From positions 31,238,866 through 31,302,865 of the forward strand of contig NC_092685.1 in assembly GCF_964275005.1 (NCBI RefSeq): DNA of 64,000 bases, given 5' to 3'. The position numbers and the translations under genes are program-made. Positions 1-10,290 of this stretch are shown here, one piece after another. The notes beneath the pieces are model-generated. The model worked only from the letters and a program-made list of their open reading frames with translations. It searched no databases and had not been told where the DNA came from. The stretch comes from Diadema setosum. Taxonomy: Eukaryota > Echinodermata > Echinoidea > Diadematoida > Diadematidae. Each line of letters begins with the position of its first letter. The stretch's first letter is position 1.

Positions 1-878
1 CCCTGGTAATGCTTCAGTTGAATGGTGGCAAGTCAAAAGCCCCGCTTCAAATCGGCGCTTCAGAAAATCTTGCAGTGTTTGCGTGCATCGCAGCAGTGCT
101 TCTCGATCAGAGCAAATTGCGCTCATGGAGATGTACATGTACAAGTTGTCCTCATGCCTGGTAACATTGTTGCCTCCCCAGTGGGAATAATTATCTTGGG
201 TGGCCTTCAGCTTTGCTCATGTGTGCTGGAATTTGTCTGCAACTTGTAGTGGTCTCCAGGAGTCAACATGTGTCATTTATCATAGATAATCGTCGATTAT
301 GACGTAATTGTAGTGCGTAATTTATTTTGCTCAGCTTTCACAGCAGACAAAGAAAACCTTTGCAGTAAGAAAGCCACAAGTTTCATCAGTGTATTCCACA
401 ATCACTGTAATTGTCCTGTAGTATAGTCTAGTATTCACATGTCAGACAGTGCAAGATTGATTGAGTTGTTTTTTGGTTTTTTTTTAGGGTTTTGTTACGG
501 CTCATTTAAAACAAGAAGATGCACAAGTAAATGAATGGTGCAGCCGAACTGTAGTATGTGATTATTGGGATATACTAGAGATACTTGATTACTGCTGTTA
601 CTGAATGTTTCTGTAATGCGCATTTAAATAACCATGCTGTGAGTACAACAATCATACTTTGTGGGACTCTCTGCCTGCCTAGAAAATTTTGTATAGCAAA
701 CGACCCCACCTTGACAGTAGCTCGATCACAGCGAAATAGGTACGGACTTGTCTTACAGTACTCTTGAAAGTAGTGCATCCTAAGTGAACAAAAACAAAAC
801 AGGAAGGATAAATTGTTTGAATTCAGATTTAAGTATTTGAAAATAACTTAGATGTACAGTTGAGTGCTTTCTGCTAAT
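1..878. other. Upstream flank of nuclear receptor gene
   Basis: No coding region recognised. This stretch should hold the promoter and 5' untranslated sequence of the downstream receptor. I see no TATA box or first-exon donor that I can defend. An in-frame stop (TGA at 861-863) lies just before the first ATG of the receptor. Confidence 0.4.
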
Positions 879-1028
879 ATGAATAGTGGCATCATGTACC
901 GGCCATATTCTGTCCATTCAGCCAAGCAGCCAGTGAAGGACATTGCTCAGGATCAGGTGCCGTGCAAAGTGTGTGGGGACGTCTCGTCAGGGATACACTT
1001 TGGAATCTACACATGTGAAGGGTGCAAG
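879..1028 (+). CDS. Nuclear receptor coding exon 1 (first zinc finger)
   Basis: Encodes residues 1-50: a 28-residue A/B region, then the first zinc finger ending CEGCK. The donor is AAG|GTAAAG at phase 0, between CEGCK and GFF, the classical intron position in many nuclear receptor DNA-binding domains. Confidence 0.9.
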
Positions 1029-4000
1029 GTAAAGAATAGACTGTTCTCTTGCATTTGTTTTTGTTTTTTTCCCCCTATGTAGATGGCAACTCCAACATAT
1101 TTGTATGCATACGTGCACGTATTTAAACGTTGTAGATCAATCAAACGATTACAAATTACGTAGCACTTCTATATGACTGAGAGACAGAGAAATGATTTTA
1201 TATGGTCAAATGAAACAGCCAGTGGGGGATCAATGGAAGGAAAAGTCACAGAGAATAGAGGAAATCCAGTGTTGTTGGATATCATTAAAGGGGAAATCCA
1301 GTCCAAATATAACTTCATCTGATAAAAACGAATGAAATCTTACACATTCAGTGATAGAAATTTGACTGAAATTGGATGAAAAATAAGGAAGTTATGACAT
1401 TTTGAAGCTTTGCTAATTTCTGCAAAACAGTTCTTGTGCAGGGGATATGAATATGCAAATGAGTGAGCTAACCATGTCACATCCTCACAATTTTCCATTG
1501 ATCATGTAAAAAAAAAATGACAAAAATTCAATGTTTCTGTCATTGAAGTCTGAAACATGATGTTATTCCTGGTTGATTAACTTCAGAATAGTGATCAGTT
1601 AGATACACCAGGATTTGAGCCTCGGGCATAATTGCATTTGAATGAAAAACTTGAAATTTCTAAATTTTTTGTACAAACTATATGGCACATTGTGAGGGAA
1701 TGACATGCTTACTGTGCCTTTGTGTATACATATTGACCGTTCAAGAACTGTTTCCTACAAAATTAGAGAAAATTTGAAATGTCATAACTTTCTTATTTTT
1801 CGCCAGATTTCGATCCAAATTTTACCATTGAACTTATATATTCATGTATTATACTATTTTACTCTTTCTTATCAGACAAACTTATATTTGGACTGGATTT
1901 CCCCTTTAACCCAATGAGAATGGGCTGATTTTGCTACAACACACACATTTCCCATAGACACTTGCCCGAGTGTACTCGGGACTCGTCCTCAACGGGTTAA
2001 CCCACTAAAGTCTCTAAACCTCAAGGGGCTGTCTTGAACCCTACATTTACATGTCCATAGTATGTTACATGTCCATAGTATGTAGTGTGTTAGAATGTGT
2101 GTTTTGTCACCTGGATCATATCATCACTGGATCACCCTGCTCTACATTAATATTTTTCTCTCCATGGCTTGATAATTAATTTGTTCAGCCACAAGCAAAA
2201 TTGTGTACATATGGTAAACCTTTCTGCTTCATCCGGTGAGTACCATGGAAAAAGCTGAGAACGAGAAATCTGTAGGTCCTAGTGAGCTGAAGATGAAGAT
2301 AACCTTACAAGAGAAGAGAGCACTCAGACAATGGAGTGATTACCAGATAAGAGACCTGCTGCACAGCCAGTTAATAGAGAAAGAGAGAGGTAGATATCTA
2401 GATCTGAAGGAAATATATCAGGTACATGTATAGCAGTAGTCATGAGACTGCATGTGGAATGTTTTTGTTTCATCGTATATTGCTTCTGGGAGCCAGGGTT
2501 TCTTTCGGCGCAGTCTGAGGGATGGCAACACGTACGTCTGCTCGGGCAACGAGGAATGCATCATTACACCCGTTACTCGCAACCTGTGCCGCTGCTGCCG
2601 CTTCAGGAAGTGCCTTGCTGTTGGCATGTCCAGAGCAAGTGAGTAGATGCCCGTCACAAACATGATGAATTTTACAGTGTATGACTCGTAGCAGCATCCC
2701 TCTGGTGATAGGACCTTGTTTCTCTGTTGGGACATATAATAAAAAACCTCACAGCTCAGTTTTGAATACCAAAATACTGATTTGAGTTTTAAAACACGAC
2801 AGTTTTCAGTGTAGCCCAAAACAAGATTTCTGTGTTTGTTTTTTCTTTGTTTGTTTGTTTGTTTTGTGTATGTGTGTGTCAACATTGATAGTATTTGAGA
2901 ATATGTTGAATTTTTTTTGTTTGTTTTTTACTTTCTTTCTTTCATTTGCTCTTCTGGAAATTCATGACATTTGAGATAAGAGGTCTTGTCAATCTGGGAA
3001 TGTTATACAAGGTAACTTTCAAACAACACTTAAGGAAAGGAAAATTGACATGAATTACAAGTGTAACTCCACACCATGTTCCACATGGCTCTAATACACT
3101 TCAGGAAACTTCAGGACGAACAGATCAGAGGTTTCATCAAAATTGAATGTGGAATAAGAAGACTATTGTTTCCCTCATCTTTGTGAATCTTTGATATTAG
3201 TGATTATAAGTTTTCACGAATCAGTGATACTAGTGGCAGCCACATATCCAAATAGGCAGAGGTGATGAAGGTGATGAAGGCAAGCCTTGCATGTGATTTG
3301 TGGAGAGCAATTTTTGCGAGCACACGTTCAGCAGGTAAGACGCACGCTAAACTCGCCCAAATCCTTGTCCGCTTGCAGAAAATTACCTTGCGTGCTGGAA
3401 AATCCATACACGCAACAAGCCAACATAGCTTGCCCAGAAAGATGTGAGAGGGCCTTTAGAAATGAAGACTTAAAGTGAGAAAGAGATTGCAGTTATGAAA
3501 CCATTGACCAGAAACATGAGCTTATTGATGTATTTGTGTATAAAGCAGTGGGAGCAGTGTAAGGTGAAAATGTCATCCCTTCTTCCAATTTGTGTAGTTC
3601 TGACCCATATTACGGGTACTAGTTTTAGAAATATGTGAAACATTGAATTCCTTGAGTATCTTATTTCATGTATGATTTTCATGACTTATATACCACTCTT
3701 TTTCATCATTTTTGACTCCTTTAAGCACAGTCTACTTAATTTTCGTGTTGAAGTGCGTTTAGTCAAACTTGAGTCAAACTCGTCTGTATGGTCAGTATGT
3801 TATATTTGCCTCTTGCTTGCAATGCCCAAGTTCCATTTAAAAACACTTATTATATCATCAAGTCCATAATGACCTTTTTTTTTTCAGAAATCATCTTATC
3901 ATCTTGTTGTTAAACTTACATATCTGAGAGTTGAGATGAGGCTGATTAGATACATTCTAAAGGGTGCATGAAATCAAAGAAATCTACAAATATTTGCCGG

Positions 4001-4324
4001 TTGGAGAGATAAACATAAACTGTGATCTCTTGAAATGTGTTGTTTATATGAGAACCAATCATAGGTCTTGCAATTAAGAGACTTTTGAATAGTCTACAAT
4101 CAAGATAAGCAATCATATATGGACAGCGAAGGCCACACTATTTCTAGTGCTACACTACTTGTAGTGAGAAAGTTGTACTCTTTTTAATGCCGAACAATGA
4201 ATAATCATTACAGAACACACAGTTGTAGATTATTAGTAACTATTGTAATTATAAGCCCCTTCATGTATCCAACCGTCAAGTAACTGTCCGTGCTGTTTGT
4301 CTTCATTTCTCACACTAGATAGAT

Positions 4325-4356
<32 letters not shown>

Positions 4357-7300
4357 GGGCATTTCATGAGGCGTCTTGTCAGATTTTTTTTTCTGACAAA
4401 CTGATATAAGCTTCTAAAACCCTTGCATCTGATTAGCTGAGACAAAATGCTTCATTTAATGCCTCCCCCCCCCCCCATTGCAAAAGGATGAATGTATTTC
4501 TGCAGGTCATCATGAATACTTTTTAGTAGATTTCTTGGTGATTCCTTTCCTTTCCATATGAAACTGTGTTCATGATTTCATCGGTGTATCCTTGTGATAG
4601 CATTTCAAAATTGAATGCACCATCTTTAATAGTCTACCATCTACCTGTTGTTCTCTGCACTAGCATTACAGCTAGATGCTACAAGCAGATTAAAGTCAGA
4701 TTGTTACCATATCTCTGATGCAGGTATCAAGCTGGGAAGGCACCAGAAGTATGACACACGCCCCATAGATGTGACTACCACTCCAACCCCCAGTCCCGAT
4801 GACCATTCGGGCATGCCACACACTGCAAGAAGTAGCCAGGATCCCGCTGACAGAGGATACGACGCCTCAAGTGGAGAATGTGGTACAAAGGTGCACCACT
4901 GGTCCCCAGTGAGATGGAAGTCGTTAGATGATTACCCCGAGATGGAGCCAAGCACAGTTCAAGAAAAGCAGTATTCACCACGTCTCACATCCCCCAGTGC
5001 TTCGTTAGCCAATTTTGAGCAGTCCAGCAGTGCTACTGAGTATATCGGCAAAAGATGCTGGCAAGCCGAGAGTCCAGGCAGTGTAGCCAGTGGGAAAGAA
5101 CTGTCGACCATCTCTCAGGCCAGTATTACAGGTCATCCGTCGCCAGTGCAGAACTTTGGCTCTCCATGCAATTCTAGTCCACAGTCCCACACAGGGCAAA
5201 TGGCTGAGGGCAGTGATGGTGGTTGGACTCCAAAAAGCCCCCACCCCACCTCTCCACAATCACCCCTAACCAAGAAACATCCAGTGTTCAATCCACAGAA
5301 AAGTTCTGCTACAAAGCGTCTTGTAAAAACTGCAAAGGGTTCTAGTGGTGTTACCCCTGAAGATAACACCAATGCCTCGAGTGTGCCTGCCAGTGTCACC
5401 TATTCCTCTGGCAAGTCTGAAAAAGACAGTATAGTGATGGTAAAGGAAGAATTTTATCCCTCCGACTCCTACTGCCAGGAGAAAGCTCAGGATATTCTGT
5501 TCTACAATGGGACTAGTAACAGGAGGGATTTAAATGGTGTCAGATGTGAACAGTCCGAAACATTGAAAGGGACTGATGCAGTGGAAGAGACATCATTTGA
5601 GGATGCGGCAGAGCCGGGTTCAAATGTGCAGGGGTTTATGGAAGGAAAAGATCCTCCAGGAATGGACCTCTATGATGCAATGAGCGCTCTGAAGCCTGAG
5701 AACCTGACTGTGTCTCCTGACGTGACAGACCTGGAATCTGCATCTGCATTCAAATCCAGTGGTGCGGCGCAAGGCAGCGGGAGACTTTCACACTCGTACC
5801 TCAAGGGGCCTGAAGCAGGGATCCCCCTCCAACTGTCCCAGAGCGTGCAAGTCACCAGTCCAGCAGCTCAGCTGCTGTGCGCTTCCAGGTCTGTCACAGT
5901 GCTGCAGCCAACTGCCGTCTACCCCCAGCACTCCTCGGCACTATCCCAAAGTATGCAGTTTTCCAAACCGATGCCCTTCAGAACATCTCTTCCTGTGAAC
6001 AGAAAGAAAATGCAGATCCAAGACTGTGACAATCGGGATACTGCTACTGAGGAGGCTCTTCCAGAAACCTCAAAGCAGCCAGGCTCATCCAATAGCTCGG
6101 GTGTGCATCAGTTACCTTCACTCACTCCAACTGAGACCAGTGGGGGAAAGGCGAATGTGCAGACTGTGTTGCCCTACGACCGACTGTACACCTGCCCTCT
6201 TCCCGGGCTCTTGCCACCCCAAGCTGCCCGCGACATGGCCGCCAAGTGCCACGATATCCTGAAGCGGGCCCAGAGTGGGCTGCTGAGTGACAGGATATTC
6301 TCCCAGGAGGTGGAGGCATCCATGACGGTCCACCCGAAGCTTCTCGATGCTCTTGAGAGGGAGAGCATTATGTTTGAGGCTACACACAATTTGACGGGAC
6401 TGACAGCAGTGATGAAGTCGATGGAAACCAATGCAGCCTGTGTGGAGGCGGCAACCTACGTAAGTCTGGAAAGATTGCACATTATCGCTGTTCAGCAATT
6501 GACCCTTTTTTTTGTGTCCTATGCATTTTGCACCAGTAGCATCATTAGCAAACAAACTTCCTTGTACATAAGTGCAAAACAGAGAGAATACAATGTTTTT
6601 GAGATGTGACAGTCTGCATGAGGATTACAAATTGTGCATGTGGCACGTGATCAGTAGCACAATAATTATTCTTTTTTTTTTTCCTACTTGGTAATTGGAA
6701 AGTACTCTAGCTGCTGTCAAGAGCTTGCATTATAAGGAAGTGGAATAGTTCTTATTTTGCTGTTTTACCACAACACAAATTATACCTGGTGGTGCAAAAA
6801 GGAAACAAACAAACAATAAGATACCAATAAACTAAGCACTTTCATAAGCAGCTATGAACTCAAATTACACCAGTTTGTCAAAATTGTCAAAAATGTCAAA
6901 ATTAGGAAGGAGATATTTAGGGAAATAAATGTTGTTGTTTTCTTCTGTGATGTTCTCTCCAGCTTGCACAGCATCAAAACTGCAACTCAGGGGATCACTG
7001 GCAAAAGTTCCAAGAGACAGTGAGCCTGAAGATCATAGGGGCTGTGCAATATGTCAAGAAAATGCCAGGTAGGTGTTGTATCTCTGTCTTTGGGAGAGAG
7101 TACTACGACTAGAATCTTGATTTCCATAAGTGCACGAAGACGTGTCAAGTAGCAGATTGCACAAAATTTGTGTGAAATTGAAGCAAATATCGTATAAGTC
7201 ATTACGTAACTCGTAGATGTCAGTAGGTTAGTTCTTGCGACATTCCATTTCTCTTCCCATTCGTCATATCATGTAGATGATGATGATACACCCAGCATCA

Positions 7301-10290
7301 ACTACTTTCTTTATTTCAGACAAGAAATAACCACATATGATATTCATACGTACAGAGGTATACATGCATGGTGCCCTTATACACATACTTATATATTGCC
7401 ATTTCATCATGCTGTACGGATCAAGAGTTCTTTTTGACAACTTGCTGTCGAGACATCTGTAAGAAATAAGCATAGAACTGCCTTATTGAGAAGTCGACAT
7501 CTCCTTTCCTTTGCTGCATTGCAGCCTTATTTCAAGGCTTGGATGCTGTCATTGTATTTCACCCACACCAATGCCCAACTAGTTGTTATCTGTAAGTTAA
7601 AGGAGTAGATATGAATGTGTGCTCTTGTGCACTTATCAGTACATTGTCTTTCTGCTATATGGGATTCAAGGCACTGTACAATAGATTGTTAAAACAGTTG
7701 GAAAGGTCTGTAGAAAACTTACCTTATCTGGACAGTAGTGCTGGTGTCTCCTTTTGTCTCCTTTTTGCTACATAATGCCTTCATATTTGAAGACTTTTGA
7801 AGTACTGTTATTGTATTTCATACCTAAAATGGTTAACAAAAGATTTTTATGTGTTTAAAAAAAAAAAAAAGTATATGAGTGAACAAATGCAAGTGCATCA
7901 CCTTTTCATCATGGTTTGAAGCTCAGAGCATTTTGCAACAAATTGTCAAGACGGTTAGATAAAAGGATAGAAAACTACCTTATCTAGAAGTTGGCGTGTC
8001 TTGTCACCTGCTGCATTGTACCCTCCTATTCCAAGGCTGTAACACCATCACCATGGATGACCGTCTCCAACTGATCAAGCACAGTGTGTTCCCCATCATC
8101 CTCATTCACAAGTCGTGGAAGATGGGCCGCCAGTGGCAGTGGATGGAGCAGACCTTCTTCACCAACCGGTCCCTGCGGCGGCTGGCCGACGGCTTCCGCG
8201 ACATCTGCTACTACTTCCTCAACCAGTTTGTCCTGCACTCCTTTGACAGTATCGAGATTGCGCTCCTCATGATGCTGGTGATACTGAACCCCGGTAGGAT
8301 ATGGCATCATCTCTTTTACAACAAATCATCATCATCATCATTATCATCATCATCATCAACAACATCAACATCAACAACAACAATAACAACAACAACAACA
8401 AGCAACAACAACAACAACAACAACAACAAGCAAAACAAAAAAGGCAAAAACAAAAACACACTTATGCTGATTGATTCTTAGTTCTTTCATTCATACTCTT
8501 TATTCTCATAGTTATATTCCCCACTACATGTACCAGAGAGTACTTTGGACTCACCAGTGTTACATTGTTGCCGCTTCAAATCTGTGTGCACACCTTGGTC
8601 ATGTTTCTTGATGAATTTTATTCAAATTCACTGTAGAGGAATGTCATGTATAAAAGATGTAGCAGCCTATAACTTTTGGTGATAATGCCTTTGCTTGTTC
8701 ATCTTTATACAGAAAACCATTGATTAATTTTAGAGTCTGCTTGTGTGTGCTTGAGCCTTATTTCTCACTGATTTTTGTTTTCCAATTTTGTACAGATGTT
8801 TATCATAGTCAAATCTGAACCCTGGAATGTTGGATAATGTATCCCCCAATATACCACCTGTTATGTGGTCAAAGGTCACAACCACTTCGTATTAAATTTC
8901 TTACACATGCTCTACCCTCCACATTTATGGATGAATTTTTCCCAAACTTATGTGGAGGTGCATCATGGTGTAACTTTGAGTTTTTACTGTCTTTGATGAT
9001 GCTGCCCCCAGTGTTTTATCTTTTATGAATTCAAAGAAATGTGATTGCTTGTTGGTGCTCTGCCTTGTAAGGAACTTTTCCTTCTTTTCATGGAGTATCT
9101 TTCATGGTTACTCCAATGTAGACATCCCATAGTTCTCACACATACAATTGCATGTCATCGCGTGTCACATGCTGCATCATACCCTTCACTGGGCTATTTA
9201 CAGTCTCTATCTCTCTCTTTCTCTCTTTGATCGATTTTCTATCAGAGTTAGAAACCCTAAAGGACAAGTACGCTGTGGCAAGACTCCACATGGACTACCG
9301 GAATATCTTGAAAAATTACTGCCAAGGTGAGTGAACTTGCGACTGGTTCATCATATCTACTATCAGAACGCCAGAATTCTCTCCATCAACCAAGCCTCCT
9401 TTCATACTCCTTTAACAACAACAACAACAAAACAACAAAAAAAGACATGAAGAGAACTAGACAGTGAGGTGCATTATGAATAGAAAATGATCGGGAATGT
9501 GTTATCAGTCATGTGCAAAATGTTGACGCGTGTCATTTTATCGTGCTAAAATTCCTGTCTGGGATCCCATTTTAGATTAAAAATTTTAGATTAGTAGACA
9601 CACACAGAGTATTTTTCTCTCTTTTTTTCTTTCATTTTAAGATATAGAAAATTGCCACCATATTCCAGCTCCCTCTTCATTCACTACACCATCACTCATT
9701 CACTTCCCTGTAATGTCTGTTGCAGGCATCATCAAAGCGCATACAATTTTCTTGCGAGAAATATCACTGTTCTTTGTAGTTTTCATGAGAAATCACCACA
9801 ATGACAGATCAGATCGTCATTTCATGTGTCAGGAAAGTACATGTAGAATGGGACGATGTATCGCATTTGACCTAGTGGTCTGTGCTGTCACCTTTGTGCT
9901 GTTCACAGTAGCCTGTACATACTCTGTAGCTGTAACATGATGACTAGATACATTTTATTTGATCGCAATGGAAAAATTTGGTTTGCTCTGCTTTCTTGTT
10001 ACGATTTATTTGAAGAACTTACAAAAAGGTACAGCTGATTTGTGCATGAACTGTGTCATATTTGTATCCAAGAAGACATGGCTACCTTGGGTTTGATAGC
10101 ATGTCACAAATGTGGGTTTGTCGTTGATCTTTCAGAGACACAAGGAAACATGGACAAGTACTACATGCTCCTACAGTTTGTCCCCATGCTGACCAGGATT
10201 GACCAGATCCACAAGAAGAGCATCCGCCAGGGTCACCAGAGCGAGCCAGACATTGCCCTGCCCGCCCTCTTCGCCGAGGTCAACCTCTGA
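879..10290 (+). CDS. Nuclear receptor, NR1-like, 875 aa, seven coding exons
   Basis: Ligand-regulated-type transcription factor expected in the nucleus. Exons: 879-1028, 2497-2638, 4724-6459, 6963-7068, 8036-8293, 9246-9326, 10136-10290. They sum to 2628 nt, all with GT-AG borders and matching phases. Residues 29-97 form the two-zinc-finger DNA-binding domain: CKVCGD, P-box CEGCKG and [11 protein letters not shown] are visible, followed by a basic extension (IKLGR). That P-box is typical of NR1-type receptors binding AGGTCA half-sites. Residues 98 to about 585 are a Ser/Pro/Thr-rich hinge, far longer than usual. The ligand-binding domain runs from about 586 to 875, with the signature [18 protein letters not shown] and a terminal AF-2-like helix ([10 protein letters not shown]). 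The start is ATG 879 because TGA 861 closes the frame upstream. The subfamily is not certain: echinoderm NR1 expansions or E75/Rev-erb relatives are candidates. Confidence 0.93.
1285..1909. mobile_element. Foldback MITE with TTAA borders (family B)
   Basis: Inverted arms of about 150 bp start AGGGGAAATCCAGTCCAAAT at the left; the right end is their reverse complement with few mismatches. TTAA is at 1285-1288 and 1906-1909. No transposase is encoded. TTAA duplication fits Kolobok or piggyBac superfamilies. It lies in receptor intron 1. Confidence 0.75.
1906..2000. mobile_element. Short TTAACCC-ended MITE, copy 1
   Basis: About 95 bp with imperfect inverted ends (TTAACCCAATGAG and CTCAACGGGTTAA). 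It shares its left TTAA with the neighbouring family B element. A homologous copy lies at 43748-43841 in the other orientation. Confidence 0.55.
2245..2421 (+). CDS. Candidate alternative first exon of the receptor (no first finger)
   Basis: Inside intron 1 an ATG with a strong start context (ACCATGG) opens 59 codons rich in charged helical residues (MEKAENEK, then [17 protein letters not shown]). It ends at CAG|GTACAT in phase 0, the phase needed to join exon 2 (GFFRR) across a 75-nt intron. The product would lack the first zinc finger. This is inference from frame, start context and donor; no transcript is seen. It cannot act as a cassette after exon 1, because no acceptor in the matching phase was found. 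Confidence 0.35.
2497..2638 (+). CDS. Nuclear receptor coding exon 2 (second zinc finger)
   Basis: Begins [10 protein letters not shown] after acceptor GCCAG and ends in GMSRA plus one base before GTGAGT. It carries the D-box (CSGNEEC) and the four cysteines of finger two. It enters in phase 0 and leaves in phase 1. Confidence 0.92.
4326..4478. repeat. Poly-G/poly-C foldback in receptor intron 2
   Basis: A run of 30 G (4326-4355) followed by AGGGCATT...ATGAGGC is answered about 110 bp later by the reverse complement (GCTTCATTTAATGCC then a run of C). The two ends can pair, and the G run can form a quadruplex. Confidence 0.6.
4724..6459 (+). CDS. Nuclear receptor coding exon 3 (giant hinge and start of LBD)
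   Basis: A single 1736-nt exon encodes residues 98-676. It starts with the basic C-terminal extension of the DNA-binding domain, then about 490 residues rich in Ser, Pro, Thr and Gln with no evident fold. It ends in the amphipathic start of the ligand-binding domain ([19 protein letters not shown]). Two consensus sumoylation sites (psi-K-x-E) are visible: VKEE at lysine 338 and LKPE at lysine 421. The reading frame continues open past the donor TAC|GTAAGT, but downstream exons only fit if that donor is used. Confidence 0.9.
6963..7068 (+). CDS. Nuclear receptor coding exon 4 (LBD helix 3 region)
   Basis: Runs from acceptor CTCCAG to CCAG|GTAGGT. Encodes [13 protein letters not shown] through VQYVKKMP, the helix 3 end of the ligand-binding signature. 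It enters in phase 0 and leaves in phase 1. Confidence 0.88.
8036..8293 (+). CDS. Nuclear receptor coding exon 5 (LBD signature and core)
   Basis: Acceptor TTCCAAG completes a glycine so that MPG joins [10 protein letters not shown], matching the PGF-x-x-L-x-x-x-DQ pattern of nuclear receptor LBDs, with Cys for Phe and Arg for Gln. It continues through helices 4-7 and ends LVILNP before GTAGGA. Phase 1 on both sides. Confidence 0.9.
8325..8440 (+). repeat. ATC/AAC compound microsatellite
   Basis: ATC triplets grade into CAACAA triplets just inside receptor intron 5. The apparent Ser/Thr/Asn-rich extension of the exon 5 frame is this repeat and is not coding. Confidence 0.85.
9246..9326 (+). 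CDS. Nuclear receptor coding exon 6 (LBD helix 8-9 region)
   Basis: A small 81-nt exon, [20 protein letters not shown] and onward, between acceptor TATCAG and donor GTGAGT. Phase 1 at both ends, so the reading frame of the whole gene is preserved. Confidence 0.85.
10136..10290 (+). CDS. Nuclear receptor last coding exon (LBD end and AF-2)
   Basis: Acceptor TTTCAG, then [20 protein letters not shown] and on to the stop TGA at 10288-10290. The last residues ([10 protein letters not shown]) fit the AF-2 pattern of hydrophobic residues around a conserved Glu, used to recruit coactivators. Confidence 0.9.

Noticed and set aside
864-878. GTG start adding five residues to the nuclear receptor
   Set aside because: Eukaryotic nuclear genes start at ATG; the first in-frame ATG is at 879, and TGA lies at 861.
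2241-2421. Cassette exon between the two zinc-finger exons
   Set aside because: The only nearby acceptor (GTGAG at 2236-2240) leaves a phase that does not match exon 1; only an alternative first exon fits.
4233-4445. Poly-proline frame on the minus strand
   Set aside because: Translation of the 30-base G run within an intron; no other coding signal.
6460-6609. Read-through of the hinge exon past 6459
   Set aside because: GTAAGT at 6460 is a strong donor and the LBD continues in frame in exon 4.
8294-8481. Ser/Thr/Asn-rich extension of the receptor LBD frame
   Set aside because: It is an ATC/AAC microsatellite after a good splice donor at 8294, and the next exon only fits if that donor is used.
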